Assembly: GCA_946409855.1 (NCBI GenBank)
Contig: CAMJXZ010000083.1
Span: 1 to 10,921 of the forward strand
Direction: 5' to 3'
Source: an uncultured Clostridia bacterium
GTDB lineage: Bacteria; Bacillota; Clostridia; Christensenellales; Aristaeellaceae
Length of the DNA: 10,921 nt
Below, in pieces: positions 1 to 5,768 of this stretch; positions within the stretch are counted from its first letter, which is position 1; every line of letters begins with the position of its first letter. Both the position numbers and the translations under genes were made by a program. The notes beneath the pieces were generated by a model. The model was not told the DNA's origin. It was given only the letters and a program-made list of their open reading frames with translations, and ran no database searches.

Positions 1-56
1 TGATTCTTTTTTATATGCGTTAGCACTGTCCCCTTATCCGGCCGGCGCCGCGCGGG

Positions 57-89
57 ATCCCGGGCATTTTCCGGACGCGGGATTTTTTT
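57..89 (+). terminator. Possible weak rho-independent terminator
   Basis: A 6-bp inverted repeat (ATCCCG at 57-62, CGGGAT at 78-83) with a 15-nt loop runs into seven consecutive T residues at 83-89. It would end a rightward transcript entering from left of the window, convergent with the GH105 gene. The stem is short and the loop long, so this is tentative. On the minus strand the same region can form a CGCGGG/CCCGCG stem (76-81 with 92-97) just past the GH105 stop codon, but no T-run follows it in that direction. Confidence 0.35.
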
Positions 90-102
90 CGCCCGCGGCC
101 GT

Positions 103-1200
103 TCAGGCCCCGGCCTTCAGCACCTCGGAGACCGCCATCATGTACGGTCCCACGCCCTTGGCGTCGTCCTCCACCACGGGCTCGCTCAGGTAATAGGCGA
201 CGCTGCCGTCCCGGGCGGGATTGCTGGCCGGCCCCAGGCCCGCCACCTTGCAGATGCCCCCCAGGTGCCAGCAGCCCGCGTCGTCTTTGCGCAGTTGCAT
301 CCCCGTCAGGTTCTTCATCGCTTCCAGCGCGCCTTCCTTAAGCGCCCCGTCCAGCAGCCCCAGCCGGCAGCCCTTGAGCACGGTGTACAGCACCATGGCG
401 CTGCCGGAGGTCTCCAGGTAGTTGCCCGGTTCGTCCGCCCGGTCGATCACCTGGTAAAACAGCCCGGTCTTTTTGTCCTGCCAGGGCAGGATGCCGCGCA
501 CGGCTTCCTGAAGCAGGCCCGTCAGCACGGCCTTCTGCGCGGGGAAGGCGTCCCCCAGGAAATCGGCGCAGTCCGCCAGCGCCATCAGGTACCAGCCCAT
601 GGAGCGCAGCCAGAAGTTGGGCGAGCAGCCCGTATCTTTATTTGCCCAGAACTGGACTTTGGCGGTGTCGCAGGCGTGGAAGTACAGGCCGGTTTTGTCG
701 TCGTACAGGAGCTTTCTGACATTTTCAAACTGGTTCACGACGTCGTCCGCCACCGCCCGGTCCCCATATTTCGCGGCGTACAGCGCCCGGAAGGGCTGGG
801 CCATGTACAGCCCGTCCAGCCAGACTTGGTCGGGATAGATCTCCTTGTGCCAGAAATTGCCGCAGGCGCAGCGGGGATGGCCGCAGAGCCTTTCCTCATG
901 GAAGCGGATGGCCTGCTCGTAGCGGCTGTCCCCGGTTTCCCGGAGGGCGAAAAACAGCGCCCGGCCCGGGGCCACGTTGTCGATGGAATAGGCCTTCAGG
1001 TCGAAATTGGGGATGGAGCCGTCCTCCATGACAAAGCGGGACAGATAGCCCAGCACAAAATCCCGGTACAGGGGCTCCCCGGACGCCTCATACAGGTCGA
1101 CGGCGCCGACCAGCACGCAGCTGTCCTCATAGTTCCAGCTTTTTTTATACGGGGTATAACCGTTCAGATATTGGGCGAAAAAAGAGGCGTTGGCATCCAT
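103..1200 (-). CDS. GH105 unsaturated rhamnogalacturonyl / glucuronyl hydrolase
   Basis: A 365-residue protein close in length and motifs to the GH105/GH88 family (B. subtilis YteR is about 373 residues). These (alpha/alpha)6-barrel enzymes hydrate and release the 4,5-unsaturated uronic acid from the non-reducing end of lyase-generated pectin disaccharides. Visible signatures are WLDGLYMAQPF at 127-137, where D129 aligns with the catalytic general-acid Asp; FWLRSMGWY at 196-204; YLETSGSAM at 261-269; and the C-terminal stretch DGSVAYYLSEPVVEDDAKGVGP. There is no signal peptide, so it should act in the cytoplasm on imported oligosaccharides, which fits the divergent ABC importer. The start at 1200 has a GGAGGA ribosome binding site about 10 nt upstream and a near-consensus promoter. 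A cluster of cysteines at 106-113 (LCGHPRCACG) is a local peculiarity. The family is confident; the exact substrate (rhamnogalacturonan versus another unsaturated uronide) is inferred from context. Confidence 0.92.
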   Translation of the reverse strand: MDANASFFAQYLNGYTPYKKSWNYEDSCVLVGAVDLYEASGEPLYRDFVLGYLSRFVMEDGSIPNFDLKAYSIDNVAPGRALFFALRETGDSRYEQAIRFHEERLCGHPRCACGNFWHKEIYPDQVWLDGLYMAQPFRALYAAKYGDRAVADDVVNQFENVRKLLYDDKTGLYFHACDTAKVQFWANKDTGCSPNFWLRSMGWYLMALADCADFLGDAFPAQKAVLTGLLQEAVRGILPWQDKKTGLFYQVIDRADEPGNYLETSGSAMVLYTVLKGCRLGLLDGALKEGALEAMKNLTGMQLRKDDAGCWHLGGICKVAGLGPASNPARDGSVAYYLSEPVVEDDAKGVGPYMMAVSEVLKAGA

Positions 1201-1235
1201 ACAGCAGCATTCCTCCCATATTATTCTTTGATTTC

Positions 1236-1264
1236 AGTATAAGCCGGATTGCCGCGGGTGTCAA
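1236..1264 (-). promoter_or_regulatory. Sigma-A type promoter of the GH105 gene
   Basis: Read on the minus strand, a perfect -35 TTGACA (1264-1259) is followed by a 17-nt spacer and a -10 TATACT (1241-1236). Transcription would start near 1229 and give a leader of about 30 nt that carries the GGAGGA site. Promoter strength looks high by consensus, so control may depend on a repressor. No convincing operator palindrome was identified. Confidence 0.82.
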
Positions 1265-1358
1265 TCAATGATCGCCGAAAAAAAGACGTTTTCCCTGTAA
1301 CTTTTTGCGGGGCGGAAGGATGTTGCCTGTGAAACCGATAGGAAGGAGGATGCAAGCC

Positions 1359-1550
1359 ATGAATAAAAAGAGTTTAATGAGCCGCCTGGAAAATACGCTG
1401 ACCCCGCCTGTCCTCCGGTTCGGCCCGGAGAAGGACCGCCGGCAGGATTACATCGATGACCTGCCTTCGTACGCGGGCGGGTCTTCCACAGGCATCGGCT
1501 GGGACATCCTGGAATTCATCCTGGAACTGATCTTTGATTTTTTCACCTGA
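1359..1550 (+). CDS. Small 63-residue protein of unknown function
   Basis: I do not recognise this peptide. The start at 1359 is chosen because a very strong GGAAGGAGG site (1341-1349) sits about 9 nt upstream; an in-frame upstream extension to 1305 has no such site. The third codon positions are mostly G or C, like the neighbouring real genes, which supports coding. The N-terminal half is basic and polar (MNKKSLMSRL..., then PEKDRRQDY). A Gly-Gly pair lies at 40-41, followed by SSTGIGW and an acidic, strongly hydrophobic, aromatic tail (ILEFILELIFDFF, 50-62) that would form an amphipathic or membrane-associating helix. It has no N-terminal signal peptide. It sits between the divergent GH105 gene and the solute-binding protein gene, 171 nt before the latter. 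The Gly-Gly could mark a leader cleavage site of a secreted peptide, but no processing transporter is nearby, so that is speculative. Confidence 0.6.
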   Translation: MNKKSLMSRLENTLTPPVLRFGPEKDRRQDYIDDLPSYAGGSSTGIGWDILEFILELIFDFFT

Positions 1551-1625
1551 CCACGCAGCACGGCCGGCAAAGACAAATAGTAAAAATATTAGCCCCAAAA
1601 GATAGAAAATTTGGTAGAAAATCGC

Positions 1626-1655
1626 TTGACTTATCCATCCTTGAAACGATACCAT
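1626..1655 (+). promoter_or_regulatory. Candidate promoter of the solute-binding protein operon
   Basis: TTGACT at 1626-1631 is a 5/6 match to the -35 consensus. The best-spaced -10 is TACCAT at 1650-1655 (18-nt spacer). A better hexamer, TATGAT at 1655-1660, lies too far away (23 nt). Initiation from the first pair would start near 1662 and give a leader of about 60 nt before the start at 1722. The -35 is good and the -10 is weak. Confidence 0.5.
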
Positions 1656-1711
1656 ATGATTAACGAGGCGGAGGTGTCAATCCGCGGACAATGCAGCATA
1701 TGTTTCAAGGA
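1638..1711 (+). promoter_or_regulatory. 10-bp inverted repeat spanning promoter spacer and ribosome binding site
   Basis: TCCTTGAAAC at 1638-1647 is the exact reverse complement of GTTTCAAGGA at 1702-1711, and the right arm contains AAGGA of the AAGGAGG ribosome binding site (1707-1713). Each arm also lies beside a CATATG hexamer (1653-1658 and 1697-1702). The left arm falls between the -35 and -10 of the candidate promoter, so only transcripts started farther upstream would contain both arms. It could be an mRNA structure that masks the ribosome binding site in read-through RNA, or a pair of protein-binding half-sites. The arms are seen directly; the role is inferred. Confidence 0.45.
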
Positions 1712-1721
1712 GGTATCAAAC

Positions 1722-2996
1722 ATGAAAAAGCTTCTCGCTGTTGTGCTGACGCTGTCGCTGATGCTGTGCGCATTTGGCGCCCTGGCGGAAGGCGAGCCCA
1801 TCCATCTGACGTTGTGGACGTTCCAGGAGCTGCACACGGAACTGTACAAGACCATGCTGGACAAATGGAACGCCGAGCCCGGCAAGCCCGCGCTGGACAT
1901 CGACTTCCAGGTATTCCCCTATGAAGACATGCACAACAAGCTGACCATCGCCCTGCAGAGCGGCGAAGGCGCCCCGGACCTGGTGGACATCGAAATCAAC
2001 ATGTTCGCCAACTACCTCAAGGGCGACATCGGCCTGGCCCCGATGAATGAATATGTCGAGCCGATCGCCGACCACCTGGTCATGAGCCGCCTGAACAACT
2101 ACGCCAAGGACGGCAAATACTACGGCATCGACCACCACATCGGCGCCACCGTCATGTTCTACAACACCTCCATCCTGGAAGCCGCCGGCGTCGACTACAC
2201 CGCCATCAAGACCTGGGACGACTTCCATGAGGCCGGCAAGACCGTTCTGGAAAAGACCGGCAAGCCCATGATCGTCTGGGAATCCGCCGACTGCTGGAGC
2301 GTATACCCCATGGTCAACCAGCACGGCGGCGACTGGCTCACCCCCGACGGCCAGGTCCGCATGGACGAGCCCGTGGTCATCAACACCCTGGCCTTCATGA
2401 AATCCATGCTGGATGACGGCACCGCGATCCCCTGCCCCGGCGGCTGGACCCACACCGAAGAGTACTGGGGCTGGATGAACGGCGGCAACTGCGCGGCTGT
2501 CTGCATGCCCTTCTGGTACCTGGACCGCTTCACCAACTATATGCCTGACCTGGCCGGCCAGATGAAGATCGCCGCGATGCCCGAATGGTCCGACGGCGGC
2601 CACAAGTCCGCGCAGATGGGCGGCACCGGCACGGCGGTGGTCGCCTCCAGTGCCAACGCGGATATCGCGAAGGAATTCCTGGCCTATGCCTGCCTGTCCT
2701 TCGACGGCTGCGTCACCACCTGGAAGATCTGCGGCTTCGACCCGATCCTGAAGGATGTGTACGGCTCCGAGGAAATGAAGGCACCCAACAAGTTCTTCGA
2801 GTACTACGATCAGGACATCTTCTCCGTCCTGTCCGAAGTGCTGGACGACATCCCCGACACCTGCATCTCCGAATACTTCCCCAGCGCCACCGACATCGTC
2901 AAGACCCAGATGGCGTACCGCCTGGTCGAGCTCCGCGAGGATCCCGAGCAGATCGCCAGGGACTGCGCCGAAGAGCTCCGCAGCCTGATCGACTGA
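1722..2996 (+). CDS. Extracellular family-1 sugar solute-binding protein of an ABC importer
   Basis: A 424-residue protein that captures an oligosaccharide outside the membrane and delivers it to the two permeases encoded downstream. The start at 1722 is set by AAGGAGG about 8 nt upstream and by a clean signal peptide: MKK, then a hydrophobic core, then ALA|EGE around residues 20-25. Upstream in-frame starts would put the signal peptide internally. The mature part opens with HLTLWTFQELH and has typical family features: GEGAPDLVDIE, the segment GKYYGIDHHIGATVMFYNTSIL followed by TWDDFHEAGK, and a late region rich in Trp and Tyr suited to sugar stacking. The Cys in the hydrophobic core is preceded by LML, not a lipobox, so the protein looks secreted rather than lipid-anchored, which is unusual for a Gram-positive binding protein. 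Neighbouring GH105 suggests unsaturated pectin oligosaccharides as ligand; the ligand is not proven by sequence. Confidence 0.9.
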   Translation: MKKLLAVVLTLSLMLCAFGALAEGEPIHLTLWTFQELHTELYKTMLDKWNAEPGKPALDIDFQVFPYEDMHNKLTIALQSGEGAPDLVDIEINMFANYLKGDIGLAPMNEYVEPIADHLVMSRLNNYAKDGKYYGIDHHIGATVMFYNTSILEAAGVDYTAIKTWDDFHEAGKTVLEKTGKPMIVWESADCWSVYPMVNQHGGDWLTPDGQVRMDEPVVINTLAFMKSMLDDGTAIPCPGGWTHTEEYWGWMNGGNCAAVCMPFWYLDRFTNYMPDLAGQMKIAAMPEWSDGGHKSAQMGGTGTAVVASSANADIAKEFLAYACLSFDGCVTTWKICGFDPILKDVYGSEEMKAPNKFFEYYDQDIFSVLSEVLDDIPDTCISEYFPSATDIVKTQMAYRLVELREDPEQIARDCAEELRSLID

Positions 2997-3011
2997 TCGT
3001 TCATTAGCCAA

Positions 3012-3041
3012 AAGCCGGAGGGGCGAATACCCCTCCGGCTT
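3012..3041 (+). terminator. Strong hairpin with poor T-tract, likely intra-operon attenuator
   Basis: A perfect 12-bp stem (AAGCCGGAGGGG at 3012-3023 with CCCCTCCGGCTT at 3030-3041) closes a 6-nt loop 16 nt after the solute-binding protein stop codon. Only TTCTT follows, so termination should be partial. A leaky hairpin here would yield more binding protein than permease mRNA, a common arrangement in sugar importer operons. Confidence 0.65.
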
Positions 3042-3090
3042 CTTCGCAGAAAGCAGGCTTCCGCCCGGCGGATCACACTGCCTGAAAGAG

Positions 3091-3111
3091 GGGGCCGCGG
3101 CACACGGCCCC
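3091..3111 (+). other. Second GC-rich hairpin between binding protein and permease genes
   Basis: GGGGCCG at 3091-3097 pairs with CGGCCCC at 3105-3111 around a 7-nt loop. An A-rich stretch follows, not T residues, so it is not a terminator. It could protect the 3' end of processed binding-protein mRNA or separate two processing products. It lies about 40 nt before the first permease start. Confidence 0.4.
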
Positions 3112-3153
3112 AAAGTGAACTTGCCTCGATCAATTATATAGGAGACCGGGAAA

Positions 3154-4077
3154 ATGCCGAACATATCCGCAGACAAAACCTCCCTGCGGCAAAAAGGGGG
3201 CAGCCTGAACCGGACCAGGTTCGTTCCCTATCTGTTTGTCGCTCCTTTTGTCATTTTCTTCCTGCTGGTCTATCTGTATCCGCTGATCATGACGGTCATC
3301 ATGAGCTTTCAGAAGATCGACGGTCCGAACCATCATGAGTTCATCGGCGTCAAAAACTACCTGAAGCTCAACACCCGGGATTTCCAGATGGCGCTGCAGA
3401 CCTCCGGCCGCTACGCTTTCTGGGACGTGATCGTCCTGACGATTTTCCCGCTGCTGGTGGCCTGTGTCCTGCATTCCGGCCTGGCGAAGGGCACCAGCTT
3501 TTTTAAGTCGCTGTTTTTCATCCCCTCGCTGACCTCCATCATCGTGGCCGGCATCGTGTTCCGCCTGGCCTTCGGCACCCTGGAGACCGCCACCGTCAAC
3601 CGCGTCATGACCGCCCTGGGGCTGCAGCCCGTCAAATGGCTGAGCTACGCCGGGCCGGGCAATTTCGTGCTGATCCTGCTGACGCTGTGGCGCTGGAACG
3701 GCGTCAACATCGTCTATTATCTGTCCGGCCTGCAGTCCATCCCCGCCGATCATTACGAGGCGGCCCAGATCGACGGCGCCAACGCCTTCCAGAAATTCTT
3801 CCATGTGACCCTGCCCGGCATCCGGCCCGTGCTGATCTACGTCATCACCATCACGGTGCTGGGCGGCTTCAGCATGTTCACGGAATCCGTGGCCCTCTGG
3901 CAGCAGAACAACGCCGGCGGCGTAGGCCGGACCATCGTGGGCTACATGTACATGGTGGGCTTCAAGAAAAACAATCTGGGGCTCGCCTCCGCGGTGGGCC
4001 TGGTGCTGCTAGCCCTGGTGGTCGCGGTGAACCTCATCCAGCTGTTCCTGATGGGGTTCTTCAGGAAGGAGGATTGA
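3154..4077 (+). CDS. Sugar ABC transporter permease, MalF/UgpA type
   Basis: A 307-residue inner-membrane protein forming half of the translocation channel. Hydrophobic segments are visible at about 24-50, 92-108, 119-141, 170-191, 225-243 and 276-300, consistent with six helices. The ATPase-contacting EAA loop is at 202-221, reading EAAQIDGANAFQKFFHVTLP, with the diagnostic G-x(9)-LP spacing. The N-terminus is short and cytoplasmic, with a basic stretch before the first helix. The start at 3154 has AGGAG (3140-3144) about 9 nt upstream. It follows the binding protein after a 157-nt gap holding two hairpins. Its stop codon is 1 nt before the second permease, implying translational coupling. 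No ATPase gene is in this cluster, so the pair probably uses a shared MsmX-type ATPase encoded elsewhere, as is known for many Bacillota sugar importers. Confidence 0.93.
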   Translation: MPNISADKTSLRQKGGSLNRTRFVPYLFVAPFVIFFLLVYLYPLIMTVIMSFQKIDGPNHHEFIGVKNYLKLNTRDFQMALQTSGRYAFWDVIVLTIFPLLVACVLHSGLAKGTSFFKSLFFIPSLTSIIVAGIVFRLAFGTLETATVNRVMTALGLQPVKWLSYAGPGNFVLILLTLWRWNGVNIVYYLSGLQSIPADHYEAAQIDGANAFQKFFHVTLPGIRPVLIYVITITVLGGFSMFTESVALWQQNNAGGVGRTIVGYMYMVGFKKNNLGLASAVGLVLLALVVAVNLIQLFLMGFFRKED

Positions 4078-4078
4078 C

Positions 4079-4936
4079 ATGGCCTCGAACAAGATCGAAG
4101 GAAAAAAGCGGGCCGTCCTCAGCATCCTGGCCACGGCCATGATGATCCTGATCGCCGTTTTCGCGATGGTGCCCTTCGCCTTCATGTTCATGAGCTCCCT
4201 GAAGCCCGGCACCGAGATCATGCGCTACGGCCTGACCCTGAAGTTCGACCCCAGCATCTCCTCCTTTGACAATTACGCGGCGCTGAACACCTACCGGGAC
4301 GGCGTCTACTGGCACTGGTACAAATCCAGCGCCGTCATCATGGTGCTGCAGACGGTGATCGGCCTGGTCCTCAGTTCCCTGGTGGGATACGGCCTGGCCA
4401 TGTATCAGTTCAAGGGGAGGAATCTGATCTTCTCCCTGGTGCTGGTCGTCATGATGGTCCCCTTTGAGATCCTGCTGCTGCCCATGTACCAGATGATGAT
4501 CCGGGTCAGGCTGATGAACTCCTACCTGGGCGTCATCATCCCGTACCTGGTGCCGCCCTTCATGATCTTCTTTTTCCGGCAGTACTGCCTGGGCATCCCC
4601 AAAGAGCTGCTGGAGGCGGGGCGGATCGACGGCAGCTCGGACTTCGGCATTTTCTGGCGGATCATGCTGCCCATCATGATCCCCGCCTTCGGCGCGATGA
4701 CCATCCTGAGCTGCATGAACAGCTGGAACAACCTCCTGTGGCCGATGATCATCCTACAGACCGAGAAAATGCACACCATCCCCATCGGCATGGGCACCAC
4801 CATCACCCCCTACGGAAACGCCTACGACGTACTGATGCCCGGCGCGGTGATGGCCGTCGTGCCGATCGTGGTCATCTACCTGTTCGCCCAGAAAACGTTC
4901 ATCGCCGGCCTGACCGCCGGCAGCGTGAAAGGCTGA
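4079..4936 (+). CDS. Sugar ABC transporter permease, MalG/AraQ type
   Basis: A 285-residue membrane protein, the second channel subunit. The first helix lies at about 13-38 and is followed by SSLKPGTEI, typical of MalG-family N-termini. Further hydrophobic segments are at about 85-109, 116-139, 147-167, 198-213 and 254-271. The EAA loop at 179-198 reads EAGRIDGSSDFGIFWRIMLP, and SWNNLLWP at 215-222 is a common MalG-family motif. The C-terminus has the usual FIAGLTAGSVKG ending of this family. The ribosome binding site AGGAAGGAGG (4063-4072) lies inside the end of the first permease gene, with only 1 nt between stop and start, so the two are surely co-translated. A strong terminator follows 44 nt after the stop codon. 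Confidence 0.94.
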   Translation: MASNKIEGKKRAVLSILATAMMILIAVFAMVPFAFMFMSSLKPGTEIMRYGLTLKFDPSISSFDNYAALNTYRDGVYWHWYKSSAVIMVLQTVIGLVLSSLVGYGLAMYQFKGRNLIFSLVLVVMMVPFEILLLPMYQMMIRVRLMNSYLGVIIPYLVPPFMIFFFRQYCLGIPKELLEAGRIDGSSDFGIFWRIMLPIMIPAFGAMTILSCMNSWNNLLWPMIILQTEKMHTIPIGMGTTITPYGNAYDVLMPGAVMAVVPIVVIYLFAQKTFIAGLTAGSVKG

Positions 4937-4980
4937 CCGGTTTCTGCTTTTCCTCTATATTATACACCGCGGCCGTCCCG

Positions 4981-5017
4981 TGGTCCCGGCAGTCCGGACT
5001 GCCGGGACCATCTTTTT
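4981..5017 (+). terminator. Rho-independent terminator of the ABC importer operon
   Basis: Positions 4981-5010 form a perfect 30-nt palindrome (15-nt arms, TGGTCCCGGCAGTCC and its complement), giving a stem of about 13 bp with a CCGG loop. It is followed by TCTTTTT at 5011-5017. This is the clearest terminator in the window and marks the end of the sugar import unit. Confidence 0.93.
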
Positions 5018-5060
5018 ACACACAGATCATGCATAAAAGCTGCATCCGCCAATAAAGCAA

Positions 5061-5089
5061 TGGACTTTTTCCTCATTCCGTGGTATCAT
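5061..5089 (+). promoter_or_regulatory. Extended -10 promoter of the 161-residue gene
   Basis: TGGACT (5061-5066, 5/6 to the -35 consensus) is separated by 17 nt from TATCAT (5084-5089, 5/6 to the -10 consensus). A TGG immediately before the -10 gives an extended -10 element. The start site would fall near 5096. It lies 44 nt after the preceding terminator, so the downstream gene has its own transcription unit. Confidence 0.7.
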
Positions 5090-5124
5090 GCAAAGTGGGT
5101 ATGAATCGGAAAGGCGGTGGGTTC

Positions 5125-5610
5125 ATGATTGCCACGCAGCAGGTCGTCCATCTGCTTACCCCCTGGCTGGGCAGCGCGCTGCTTCAGGTCCGGCCTCAGA
5201 TCGCACTGGAAACGCAGCGGCGGCTTAATGGCTTTGTCTCCGCGCGGGACAGCGCGGCCACCCTCCGGGACAGCCTGGAAGGGCTGCTCTATTCCGCCGT
5301 GCGCGAGGCCACCCAGGGCGAAATGCGGGTGCTGCTGGACGACGGGTCCGTGGTCCGCATGGAGGCCGGCGATTTTCCCATCCTGGCGGACGAGCTTCTG
5401 TACCTGGTCTTTGACCAGTTCCCCACGGACGCCCACCACCTGATGCTGCTGCGGGATTTTTCCCTGCACGAAAACAGCCTGTCCGCCATCCGCGCGCTGT
5501 ACCTGCGCTTCGCCGATTACGAGACCGAGGAAGAGCGCGCCACCCTCGCCCGCGTTGCCCGCCAGTCCCATCCCCCCTTCCGGTGGAGAGGGTGGCTGAA
5601 GGACGAATAA
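5125..5610 (+). CDS. Protein of unknown function, 161 residues
   Basis: I do not recognise a family. The start at 5125 is preferred over the in-frame ATG at 5101 because AAGGCGGTGG (5111-5120) lies just upstream of it. The 5101 start would also leave almost no leader after the predicted transcription start. The protein is soluble-looking, with no signal peptide or membrane segment. It is probably mostly helical, with leucine-rich amphipathic stretches (35-62, 83-95, 108-135). A short strand-like part reads EMRVLLDDGSVVRME at about 65-79. It contains a FPTDAHHL segment near 97-104, an acidic ETEEER run near 136-141 and a basic tail with RWRGWLKDE. It has its own extended -10 promoter. It is followed by 158 nt of noncoding sequence before the Sel1 genes, where I see neither a convincing terminator nor a convincing promoter. 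Confidence 0.75.
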   Translation: MIATQQVVHLLTPWLGSALLQVRPQIALETQRRLNGFVSARDSAATLRDSLEGLLYSAVREATQGEMRVLLDDGSVVRMEAGDFPILADELLYLVFDQFPTDAHHLMLLRDFSLHENSLSAIRALYLRFADYETEEERATLARVARQSHPPFRWRGWLKDE

Positions 5611-5768
5611 AACAGAACCCGCCGTTTCATGAAGTCTTCCGGTTTTTGACCATGCGGCCCCTCATCCGCTCAACGGGGCAGCCCCCATGATGCTCAGCGT
5701 CCGCCGGAAAAGCGCGGCGCATGTAAATACCCCATTCCCGACAGATCGTCATCAAGGAGGAAACCACC

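Noticed and set aside
1..40. Possible mobile element end (GTTAGCACTGTCCCCTTAT near 19-37)
   Set aside because: The motif is reminiscent of element ends but has no second copy, target duplication or transposase in the window.
1279..1293. cre-like or LacI-type operator around the CG at 1287-1288
   Set aside because: A-rich and T-rich flanks give a superficial pseudo-palindrome, but key cre positions (TG and AA upstream) do not match and the two halves are not symmetric.
1321..1336. parS-like site (TGTTGCCTGTGAAACC)
   Set aside because: It matches 12 of 16 positions of the Bacillota parS, with an intact right half, but the central CACGTG is broken. A match of this quality is expected about once by chance in a window of this size.
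1716..3176. Long minus-strand open frame opposite the binding protein gene
   Set aside because: It is a shadow frame caused by the high GC third positions of the real gene. Its translation is low-complexity, rich in Gly, Val, Asp and His, with no domain. The same applies to 8339-9679 opposite parAB and 9832-10866 opposite pepC.
4933..4963. Promoter-like CTGACC-17-TATATT after the second permease
   Set aside because: The -35 is weak and it would fire straight into the strong terminator at 4981-5017, so it is more likely chance AT-rich sequence.
5621..5647. Terminator after the 161-residue gene ending in TTTTT at 5643-5647
   Set aside because: Only a 4-bp AACC/GGTT pairing precedes the T-run, which is too weak to call.
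5646..5727. Promoter for the first Sel1 gene (TTGACC at 5646, TGTAAA at 5722)
   Set aside because: Neither hexamer has a partner at 16-18 nt, so I could not support a promoter in 5611-5768 although one may exist.
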